A DNA stretch of 64,000 nt from Bacteroidales bacterium (GTDB lineage: Bacteria; Bacteroidota; Bacteroidia; Bacteroidales; Tenuifilaceae). Positions 18,501 to 25,313 of the stretch are shown piece after piece. How positions within the stretch are numbered: the stretch's first letter is position 1; the number at the start of each line of letters is the position of its first letter. Location: contig JACJXD010000007.1 in NCBI GenBank assembly GCA_020636845.1, positions 62,001-126,000 on the forward strand, written 5' to 3'. The notes under the pieces are model-generated. The model was not told where the DNA came from. It did not search any database and saw nothing but the letters and a program-made list of their open reading frames with translations. Made by a program: the position numbers and the translations under genes.

Positions 18501-21089
18501 TCCTGTTTTTGGTTTCGGAGGCAAAACACCCACAAACTCACTGTAAGGGTAATACATTTTAGAAAACAAGTCGATACTAAAATCGCCACCCTGTTCAAAA
18601 ACTCTTCCTTTAAAAACAACATTGATTGCCGTGGGCGGAGTTTCCGGCTTTTCAATTTTTCCTGCTACACGAGCATTCCCTTCGTTATCGAGTTGCCCCT
18701 CCCAAAGCATGTAAGTCTGCTGTTCGAACCTAACACCCGGATCGTCGAACGTATAATTTCCATAATTTGGAAACGTAGCATGTCCCTTCTTAACGGTAAC
18801 TTCGTACTTGGCATTAAGATTTGCCGCAATAGCGCCATGCAGCCATTTCACATTTAACGGTGCATTTATTACACCCGATTCCGGAATTTTATCCAAATCC
18901 AACTTTATTTTCAAGCGATTCGGCTTAATAGTTTCTACATTAAGCGTCTTACTAAAAACAGCACCTCCAACTTTAACCGTTGCACGCCAAGAACCTGTTG
19001 GAGCCTGATCGTCCGTTGCAACAGGAAAATAGAACATTCCCATTTGGTTATTAGCCTGCACCAATTTTTTAACCAACAATCCTTTGGGATCGCGAAGTTC
19101 AAAGATTATTGGATGATCGAGAGGTAAACTGTTCGTTTTATCCTCCAAAATAAATGCTAAATGAAGCGTATCGCCCGGACGCCAAACACCCCTTTCGCCA
19201 TAAATCATTCCTTTTAATCCATGCTGAACCTCGAATCCTCCAACATCGAAATTACTAAGCGAGTTAGAAGTTCCGTTATCTACACGCAAGTAGCCCCGTT
19301 GATTTCCATCGGAAACAGTAACCAAAAACGGTGTTCTGTTTAGTTTAAACTCGATAATTCCATCGCTATTGGTAGAACCCTCGGCTAATACTTGATTCTG
19401 ATAATCGGTAACTTTTACGTTAACACCCGATTTTGGTTTTGCCGAAGGCAAATCGGCAACCACAACCAACATACCTCCATTGTTTCCCAACTTAGCAATT
19501 ACCCCCAAATCGGACGACAGAATAATCTGCTTAATCATTTTAGAACTTGAATAGTATGCCGAGTTACAAGGATTATCGCGCTGACGCCAATCGTAATCAT
19601 CGTCGTAATAATAATCGTAGTCGTAATAATAATCCGGACCATCGTATCCCGATGTATTTGCAGATTCATCAAAACTTACCGTAGTGGTAGTCTCAGCATC
19701 CTTGCCTTCTCCGTTACATGGCGTTAACAACTGATGCCTATTGAACTTTATGCTAATCTGGTACATGGCACCGGGATCGGCCGAAAAGAGTTTCCCCATA
19801 TCCAGCGTATAGCGAGTCCATTTGTTCGGAACAATCACACCTAGCTGATTTAAAGGAATAACTTTTTTAAATACCGGATACCCAACACGCGTAAGTTCAG
19901 AAGTACCGCCTAACCTGTTAACCTGCATGTAATAAGGAATGTTATTTTCGAATATTTTAACAATTTCAACCGTTACCGCCTTAAGGTTAACCGCCTCGAA
20001 CGGATAAACCAACCCCTGCGATGTGGGCAATATTGTCCCCTTCCCTAAGGGGCGAATCCCGGGTTTTACATCTTCGAATACAAAAGTCTTTGAGAACTCC
20101 TCGCTTAATTTTTCTCCTAAATTATTTTGAATTCCTTGGTAAACCTTTAGCGTACGGACATCCTGAACTGTTTGCGGCAAGTAAATCCGAAGCACGTTCT
20201 TACTTAAATCGAACTTAAGTTGCGAAAAGCCATCTACGTCTATTAAACCTTCGAAACCCTGCTGCTTTTCGAGCAAATCGGAAAAAACAATATATATTGC
20301 CTGCTGTGGAGCCTGAACAACTTTCGTACTAATTACCACAAACTTCCCCGTTGCCGGTACGTCAAACTGCATGTTACCCGTTGTACCTCCTCCAATTCCT
20401 GAAGCATCCCAGTCAACCTCAACCTGTCCTCCACTAGGGTTTCGTTTAATTCCTTTTACTTTAATTTTAAAGTTATTCGGTTCATCGGCAGGCTCAACCA
20501 AAATTTCCAACTTTGAGCCATTGTAAGTAGCCGTAAAACACCCTGCTAACTTTTCGGTCTCCGCTTCGTCGGCAGTTTGCACAATTCCCTCTAAATTATA
20601 AACATCAGGATTATCTTCACTTTGCACTATAAGCCCATCGAAATCCATCGATAGCGACTGGGGAATTATACGAAAACTATAGTTAAACTTGCTAAAACGG
20701 TCGTCCTTAACATCGAATAACTTACCAAGCGCAAAGGCCGAAGTATAAATTTCACCCGATTTCATTGGCTTATCGGGACGAAACTCTATGGTTTGGGCAT
20801 CAACCCAATAAGCCTTACCGTCGATGGATGGCGAAAAACTAAACAAATGCTCTTTTACCGCATCTCCGGCTGTTGTAAACGAAGTTGCCGGCTGAGCAAA
20901 TCGAAAAGTAATTTTAGAATTTGCAGGAATAAGCCCCGACGTATATGCCGAAATATACTGTCCAAAAGTAGGGTCTATCTCGGTTATTATCTCCTTTTTT
21001 TTCTTATGACATGCCGTAAATAACAGCAATAAACTTAACATTACAAGCAAAAAATTGCTTGCAGACTTTAGGTTTTGGCGTTTTTTCAT
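15537..21089 (-). CDS. Bacterial alpha-2-macroglobulin, lipoprotein
   Basis: An 1850-residue giant surface/periplasmic protein with an SPII signal (lipobox LFTAC, Cys27). The architecture fits the family: successive MG beta domains (about 40-1150), an A2M domain, then an alpha-helical thioester domain. Its thioester motif CVEQ is intact (Cys1405 in YPHGCVEQTTS), so it can covalently trap attacking proteases. A bait region should lie in the central MG domains. A Tyr/Asp-rich loop (about 490-510, YYYDYDYYYDDDYDW) is unusual and may be a flexible linker or metal site. The large size places it with the YfhM/MagD-like group. It lies upstream of pbpC in the same direction, separated by 330 bp that holds a REP-like element. 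Confidence 0.93.
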   Translation of the reverse strand: MKKRQNLKSASNFLLVMLSLLLLFTACHKKKKEIITEIDPTFGQYISAYTSGLIPANSKITFRFAQPATSFTTAGDAVKEHLFSFSPSIDGKAYWVDAQTIEFRPDKPMKSGEIYTSAFALGKLFDVKDDRFSKFNYSFRIIPQSLSMDFDGLIVQSEDNPDVYNLEGIVQTADEAETEKLAGCFTATYNGSKLEILVEPADEPNNFKIKVKGIKRNPSGGQVEVDWDASGIGGGTTGNMQFDVPATGKFVVISTKVVQAPQQAIYIVFSDLLEKQQGFEGLIDVDGFSQLKFDLSKNVLRIYLPQTVQDVRTLKVYQGIQNNLGEKLSEEFSKTFVFEDVKPGIRPLGKGTILPTSQGLVYPFEAVNLKAVTVEIVKIFENNIPYYMQVNRLGGTSELTRVGYPVFKKVIPLNQLGVIVPNKWTRYTLDMGKLFSADPGAMYQISIKFNRHQLLTPCNGEGKDAETTTTVSFDESANTSGYDGPDYYYDYDYYYDDDYDWRQRDNPCNSAYYSSSKMIKQIILSSDLGVIAKLGNNGGMLVVVADLPSAKPKSGVNVKVTDYQNQVLAEGSTNSDGIIEFKLNRTPFLVTVSDGNQRGYLRVDNGTSNSLSNFDVGGFEVQHGLKGMIYGERGVWRPGDTLHLAFILEDKTNSLPLDHPIIFELRDPKGLLVKKLVQANNQMGMFYFPVATDDQAPTGSWRATVKVGGAVFSKTLNVETIKPNRLKIKLDLDKIPESGVINAPLNVKWLHGAIAANLNAKYEVTVKKGHATFPNYGNYTFDDPGVRFEQQTYMLWEGQLDNEGNARVAGKIEKPETPPTAINVVFKGRVFEQGGDFSIDLFSKMYYPYSEFVGVLPPKPKTGRGWLETDRDHELSVVTVNVDGKPVSCSDLEMEMYKLTWRWWWEQPDEGEASYVSRSYDKLITRKQFSTVNGKANVTLRVNYPEWGRYYIKVTNKKTGNSSGTYVYFDWPYDSGKSQADRPGSANVLAIAADKEDCNVGDHVQLTIPGAENARALISIENGSKVISAWWVDAFKPVNVVSVETTPEMSPNVYFHVTLVQPHKGKNNDMPIRLYGITRLNVTDPATILQPIIKMDDELKAEKPVEISVSEKNGKKMCFTLAMVDEGLLDINRFKTPDPHSVFYAREAIGVKTWDLYNDVIGAYGGKLERLISVGGDENLKPNDGEKNQRFKPVVRFFGPYVVEKGKSKKINFTMDNYIGSVRVMVVAANNGAYGMTEKTCPVRNDLMVMATLPRVLGPQEDISLPVNVFTMSPKMKKVTVTVKTSPNISISGEKAKTLSFSEVGDKIIFFNLKVGGASGPAKVEVEAEGNGIKSTQTIDIMVRNPISEVTRSIDTLVPANAKLKLNFSTFGIKGSNAAFLEASVLPPLNLKKRLDDLIHYPHGCVEQTTSAAFPQLYLDKLVELSSGQQGNIDYFVNEAIRKLSQFQNSDGSFRYWPSYVYSDDWSTSYVGHFLIEAQNNGYDVPQGLIANWISYQRRAARGYTYSRSDYRNDDLVQAYRLYTLALAKKAEVGAMNKLKEHDLGLTAKMRLAAAYALIGQDETARSIIQNVPLTVNSYRELSYTYGSTNRDKGIVLETLILLKDDSRAFPIAKEISKVLSGNAWMSTQETAVDLMALSKLSIQKGADNSVALRYSIGNSSKKLSSDKPVAREQLQIADGLNGIVYENNGKKPVYTSIVLTGIPPLGEEKSFESNINMKVVYLSANGSVLNPENLKKGTDFTCEVTISNPGVRGELKEMALTQIFPSGWEIQNARFEGTGNESANNFDYQDIRDDRVITYFSVKPNTSKKFTIKLTATYAGRYYMPGPHCEAMYDNTIAASQKGGWVVVE

Positions 21090-21280
21090 AGCAGGGTTAT
21101 TTTGTGTTTTTTATTCCCGATTGGTGTTAATCAAAGATAGCAAAGATTTAAAAAAGGTAAAAATACCTTTTCAAAAACCAACTGTTGCATTACAGTTACT
21201 GGAACATACATCTCCTAAATTAGCATAAAACAACTTATTTTGGATAGTTGAAAATTGTTTTCCATCCAGCCCTCATTAAA

Positions 21281-21309
21281 ACAAAAAACCGCCCACAGTT
21301 GGACGGTTA
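21281..21309 (-). terminator. Terminator downstream of the nitroreductase gene
   Basis: On the minus strand AACCGTCC and GGGCGGTT form an 8-bp stem (one G-U), followed by six T (21283-21288). It is 25 bp past the nitroreductase stop codon. Confidence 0.7.
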
Positions 21310-21333
21310 CCATTTCTTCTAAACATTATTTAA

Positions 21334-22080
21334 TTATTCATTATTCATAAATCCCTGCTGTTCCAAAACCTTTAACAGCACTTTAGAAAAAGCAACATTA
21401 TCCTTTTTTGTATAACGATTATCGGTAAATACCTGCGCTAAGGTTTCCTTATTATTCTCCTTTAATAGTTGCTCGGTAAGCGGAAGGGCTTCTTTATGCT
21501 GATAAATTTGATCGATATCGCCTTCGGAATAATCCATATATACTTCGTTGTGCACTACACCTGCAAGAGGAAGCCTATCGGACATTTCGGGTTTTTCGTC
21601 GGGATAACCCATTGTTACGGTTGTTATAGGAACAACTCCCTTAGGCAAATTTAGCACTTCTACTATTTTATCGGCAGTATAGGTGGTGGTTCCCAAATAG
21701 CAAATACCCAACCCTTGTTCTTCGGCAGCAACGCAAACATTTTGTGCTACAAGCAAAGCATCGATAGCTGCAGTAAAAAACGACAAAAAATTATCGTAAC
21801 CCGGATTAGCTTTACGCTGCAAACACCACTTATTAAAACGATTAAAATCGGCACAGAATGTTAACACAACCGGCGCTTGTATAATCATCTGCTGGTTAAA
21901 ATGAAGTGGAAGCAACTTCTTCTTCACCTCCTCGCTTCGAGTTACAATTATACTATAAACCTGCATATTACCAGTAGTTGACGCGCGTGTTCCTGCAGTA
22001 AGTATATCGTTTAACAGCGACTCATCGATTGGATCGCTTTTATACTTCCTGATGGAACGATGATTGAGTAAAACTTTCAT
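21334..22080 (-). CDS. Nitroreductase-family flavoprotein
   Basis: I place the start at 22080 (MKVLLNHRSIRKYKSD), because the 17 codons upstream are hydrophobic and lack family similarity; the product is then 248 residues. The N-terminal HRSIRKY motif is the usual FMN-binding element. The AAEEQGLGICYLGTTTY and VVPITTVTMGYPDEKP segments are typical of NfsA/FRP-type oxidoreductases. It should bind FMN and reduce nitro, quinone or similar compounds with NAD(P)H. The physiological substrate is unknown. It is preceded by the glycosyltransferase gene in the same orientation, but the ~100-bp gap leaves co-transcription open. Confidence 0.85.
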   Translation of the reverse strand: MKVLLNHRSIRKYKSDPIDESLLNDILTAGTRASTTGNMQVYSIIVTRSEEVKKKLLPLHFNQQMIIQAPVVLTFCADFNRFNKWCLQRKANPGYDNFLSFFTAAIDALLVAQNVCVAAEEQGLGICYLGTTTYTADKIVEVLNLPKGVVPITTVTMGYPDEKPEMSDRLPLAGVVHNEVYMDYSEGDIDQIYQHKEALPLTEQLLKENNKETLAQVFTDNRYTKKDNVAFSKVLLKVLEQQGFMNNE

Positions 22081-22179
22081 GACGAATATTATTATATGCA
22101 CAAATAAAACACATTTGGTGCTAACATGCACCAGAACATATTATGTTTTTGAGCAAGATTTGATAAAAAAGGGCAGCGA

Positions 22180-23133
22180 TTAACCTATTTCTTTCTCAAT
22201 CAGATACTGGTTTCTATCGGCTGAACTTCGCGAAATAAGTTCTCCCAAAAAACCGGCAGTAAAAAGTTGAACACCAATAATAGCCACTACCAAGGCAACA
22301 TAAAACAGAGGTTGATCCGTTACCGGACGGAATTTTAACTGATGAGCCTGAGCCCATAGTTTACTGCTAACAAGCCACACTGCAATAACTCCACCGGATA
22401 AAAACATGAGCGTTCCCAGAGTCCCAAAAAAGTGCATGGGTTTCTTTCCAAACTTCGAAACAAAAATAACCGAAAGTAAATCGAGGAAACCATTTATAAA
22501 TCGCGACCATCCGAATTTCGAAACGCCATATTTTCGTTCCTGATGAACAACCACACGTTCGCCAATGCGTTTAAATCCTGCTTGCTTAGCAAGCACGGGA
22601 ATGTAGCGGTGCATTTCGCCATAAACCTCAATACTTTTTACCACGTTGTGGCGATACGCCTTAAGCCCACAATTCATATCGTGCAATTTAATGCCACTGG
22701 CCATGCGAACCGTAGCATTGTAGAGCTTGCTGGGTATTCGCTTTGTTAATAAGGGATCGTAGCGTTTGCGCTTCCACCCCGACACTAAATCGTACCCCTC
22801 GTTCTTTATCATTTGGTAAAGAGCGGGAATTTCATCGGGACTGTCCTGCAAATCAGCATCCATAGTAATTACCACATTTCCTTTGGAAGCGGTAAAGCCA
22901 ACCTGCAGGGCAGCCGATTTGCCGTAGTTTCGCCTAAACTTGATTCCCCTTAAAGCAGGGAAGTTGGATTTTAGCTCCTCAACTACCTGCCAACTATTAT
23001 CGCTACTACCATCGTCAACCATAATAACCTCGTAACTATAACCGTTGGCGTCCATAACTCGGGCAATCCAATTCATCAACTCGGGTAACGACTCTTCCTC
23101 GTTATAAAGCGGAACTACGACACTAATATCCAT
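22180..23133 (-). CDS. Membrane glycosyltransferase, DPM/GtrB-like (GT2)
   Basis: A 317-residue protein with a GT-A domain (VVPLYNEEES near the start, VDDGSSDNSW, and the metal-binding region TMDADLQDSPDEIP) and two C-terminal transmembrane segments (about 232-256 and 272-296). This is the architecture of polyprenyl-phosphate glycosyltransferases such as GtrB/ArnC, which move glucose or a related sugar onto undecaprenyl phosphate at the inner membrane. The sugar cannot be assigned. It follows the DUF4199 gene with only 3 bp between them, so the pair is one operon. Confidence 0.88.
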   Translation of the reverse strand: MDISVVVPLYNEEESLPELMNWIARVMDANGYSYEVIMVDDGSSDNSWQVVEELKSNFPALRGIKFRRNYGKSAALQVGFTASKGNVVITMDADLQDSPDEIPALYQMIKNEGYDLVSGWKRKRYDPLLTKRIPSKLYNATVRMASGIKLHDMNCGLKAYRHNVVKSIEVYGEMHRYIPVLAKQAGFKRIGERVVVHQERKYGVSKFGWSRFINGFLDLLSVIFVSKFGKKPMHFFGTLGTLMFLSGGVIAVWLVSSKLWAQAHQLKFRPVTDQPLFYVALVVAIIGVQLFTAGFLGELISRSSADRNQYLIEKEIG

Positions 23134-23136
23134 AAT

Positions 23137-23679
23137 TTACTCTTCGTTCGTGTTTTGTTCGGTAAACATTGGCTCTTGCCTTTTAATAAAGGCTGATGTA
23201 ATAAGCGAAAAGATGGTACCCATTACTACGAATCCAAACATTGTGCTTAATGCCGTAAATATTGGAGTTGTAAACTTACGAGCCATTTCCATTGCCATTT
23301 GAATTTGATCCTCGGGCATTCCCTTCTGGTAATACAACTCCTCAACAACTTCCAACATCTTATCCATGTACGAAGGATCGATAAACTTGGTTAAAATGAT
23401 GAAATAGAAGGCATAAATTATCGAAGAAAAAAGTGCAACCAAAATTCCTGTACCTAACGACTTCCCATAGGTAATATAACCACCCTGCAAATCATTTCTG
23501 GTTTTAAGCTGTGCCATAACCATGGCACCGATAATTACCGCATAGTTTAATATGCCTAGCCACGAGGGACTTTTATAAACACCCATAAGATAGGTAATTA
23601 AATGCAAAACAATAAGGACAAGGCCTAAAAACAAACCCCATGTCATTGTTAGGTTTAAGTTTGATTTATTTTCTTCCAT
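23137..23679 (-). CDS. DUF4199 membrane protein
   Basis: A 180-residue protein with four hydrophobic helices: WGLFLGLVLIVLHLITYLM, ILNYAVIIGAMVMAQL, LGTGILVALFSSIIYAFYF and a C-terminal one near 140-165. The arrangement and the GGYITYGKSLGTG segment match DUF4199, a Bacteroidota-restricted family of unknown function. It is co-transcribed with a GtrB-like glycosyltransferase immediately downstream, an association seen repeatedly for this family, which suggests an auxiliary role in envelope glycolipid handling. That is inference only. Confidence 0.8.
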   Translation of the reverse strand: MEENKSNLNLTMTWGLFLGLVLIVLHLITYLMGVYKSPSWLGILNYAVIIGAMVMAQLKTRNDLQGGYITYGKSLGTGILVALFSSIIYAFYFIILTKFIDPSYMDKMLEVVEELYYQKGMPEDQIQMAMEMARKFTTPIFTALSTMFGFVVMGTIFSLITSAFIKRQEPMFTEQNTNEE

Positions 23680-23740
23680 TTGATTTTAGAATTTAGTTCA
23701 AGCAAATATAATGAGAAATGTAATATAAAAGTGCATACTT

Positions 23741-23771
23741 ATTGGGATGTGAAAAAGTTTAACTATATTTG
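23741..23771 (+). promoter_or_regulatory. Promoter of the SRP RNA gene
   Basis: ATTG at 23741-23744 (one mismatch to TTTG) is followed after exactly 19 bp by TATATTTG (23764-23771), which matches TAnnTTTG. The RNA begins about 4 bp later, as expected. Confidence 0.7.
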
Positions 23772-23773
23772 CA

Positions 23774-23876
23774 GCGGGTAAGTCTTATACGACCAGCTCC
23801 TGCTGAACTCCCCCAGGACCGGAAGGTAGCAAGGGTAAGTAGTTGTAGCGGTGCGATGTAAGTAGCTTACCCACTT
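23774..23876 (+). ncRNA. ffs: Signal recognition particle RNA, small bacterial type
   Basis: The sequence folds as the 4.5S-type SRP RNA. The terminal helix pairs GGGTAAG (23776-23782) with CTTACCC (23866-23872). The conserved domain IV is intact, with CCAGGACCGGAAGGTAGCAA carrying the GGAA tetraloop and the symmetric and asymmetric internal loops needed for Ffh binding. There is no Alu domain. It directs co-translational membrane targeting with Ffh. A T-run from 23875 serves as terminator. It is transcribed from the well-formed promoter described above. Confidence 0.96.
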
Positions 23877-24100
23877 TTTTTTTACACATCTACAGGAACT
23901 CTCCTAAAAACAAACTGTCTATTTTTCCCATTTGCTTCATTTTTCTACTAATTACGCTCAATAATAACCAACCTGAAGCAAAGTCAATTTTTCGACTTTT
24001 AAAATTACAAATTGAAACAAATGTGTTGTTTTAAGTTAAACTTTTAACCTTTTTAGCACAAACTGTCTAAAACATGTTAGGTATTTTTCATTTTATAGTA

Positions 24101-24108
24101 TAACTTTG
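24101..24108 (+). promoter_or_regulatory. Candidate -7 element upstream of ilvE
   Basis: TAACTTTG matches TAnnTTTG and lies 41 bp before the ilvE ATG. No TTTG is seen at the proper distance upstream, so only the -7 half is supported. Confidence 0.4.
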
Positions 24109-24148
24109 ACAATATTACAATTTGCAAAAACTAAATAAACATAAAACT

Positions 24149-25168
24149 ATGGAAAACCTCGATTGGAAAAACCTCCCTTTTGGCTACATTAAAACAGATT
24201 ACAACGTACGATGCACCTATAAGGATGGCAAATGGGGAAAAATGGAAGTATCGGATTCGGAGTACATCAACCTTCACATGGCCTGTACCGCCCTACATTA
24301 CGGACAAGAAGCCTTCGAAGGGATGAAGGCATACCGTGGAAAAGACGGTAAAATACGGCTATTTCGTTGGGACGAAAACGCCAACCGCTTACAGCAATCG
24401 GCCGAAGGCGTACTTATGGAAAAAGTTCCCATGGATATTTTTCGTGAAGCAATTATCAAAGCAGTTAAGCTAAACGAAAAGTTTGTCCCTCCTTACGGAA
24501 CAGGAGCATCGCTTTATATTAGACCTATGCTTTTTGGCTCAGGAGCCGAAGTAGGCGTTCGTCCGGCAAAAGAGTACATGTTTATTGTATTTGTTACTCC
24601 TGTTGGTCCATACTTCAAGGAAGGCTTCAACCCGGTTAAAATTGCCATTATTCGCGATAGCGACCGTGCAGCACCTCTTGGAACAGGAACCTTTAAGGTT
24701 GGAGGAAACTATGCCGCCAGCTTACGCGGAGTAATAAAAGCCCACAATGCAGGATATGGCTCTCCTATGTATCTCGACACAAAAGAGAAACATTACATTG
24801 ATGAAATTGGCGCCGCAAATTTCTTTGCAATTAAGGATAACACGTACATTACTCCAAAATCGAGTTCGATACTCGCTTCAATTACCAACAAAAGTATCAT
24901 TCAACTTGCCGAAGATTTGGGCTTAAAAGTTGAGCGCAGACCAATTGCCGTTGAAGAGTTGGAAACTTTCGAAGAAGTTGGTGCTTGCGGTACAGCAGCA
25001 GTTATCTCACCAATAGGTGAAATTAACGATTTGGACATGGGTAAAATTTACCGTTACTGCCCTGACGGAAAACCCGGAAAACTATCCACCAAATTGTATC
25101 AAACGCTTGTAGGTATTCAGTATGGCGATGTAGAAGACAAACATGGATGGATTACCATAGTTGAGTAA
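24149..25168 (+). CDS. ilvE: Branched-chain amino acid aminotransferase
   Basis: The 339-residue class IV PLP aminotransferase begins at the ATG of MENLDWKNLPFGY. An upstream in-frame TTG adds nine unlikely residues. Family signatures include LHYGQEAFEGMKAYRG and GTGTFKVGGNYAASL (the PLP lysine is in the FKVGGNYA segment), and EVGACGTAAVISPIGEI near the C-terminus. It interconverts Leu/Ile/Val and their 2-oxo acids with glutamate, the last step of synthesis and first of degradation. It is a stand-alone gene with its own terminator (25194-25221). Length and motifs are of the type II (eukaryote-like) BCAT seen in many bacteria. Confidence 0.95.
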   Translation: MENLDWKNLPFGYIKTDYNVRCTYKDGKWGKMEVSDSEYINLHMACTALHYGQEAFEGMKAYRGKDGKIRLFRWDENANRLQQSAEGVLMEKVPMDIFREAIIKAVKLNEKFVPPYGTGASLYIRPMLFGSGAEVGVRPAKEYMFIVFVTPVGPYFKEGFNPVKIAIIRDSDRAAPLGTGTFKVGGNYAASLRGVIKAHNAGYGSPMYLDTKEKHYIDEIGAANFFAIKDNTYITPKSSSILASITNKSIIQLAEDLGLKVERRPIAVEELETFEEVGACGTAAVISPIGEINDLDMGKIYRYCPDGKPGKLSTKLYQTLVGIQYGDVEDKHGWITIVE

Positions 25169-25193
25169 GATTTTTAATAATAATCACTAATTT

Positions 25194-25226
25194 AAAGCCT
25201 TCAATAAAAATTGAGGGCTTTATTAA
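25194..25226 (+). terminator. Terminator after ilvE
   Basis: AAAGCCTTCAAT (25194-25205) pairs with ATTGAGGGCTTT (25210-25221), with one T-G pair, around a short A-rich loop, and the 3' arm runs into an AT-rich tail. It is 25 bp after the stop codon. Confidence 0.75.
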
Positions 25227-25313
25227 TATTTTTTCTATTTTATCGTTTTATAGTCAATTTCCAAAATTGAAATATTTTACGACTTTTAATTATCAATTTT
25301 AACCCTAAACGGA

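Noticed and set aside
24122..24148. Upstream TTG start for ilvE
   Set aside because: The nine added residues have no family similarity, and the ATG at 24149 gives the conserved N-terminus.
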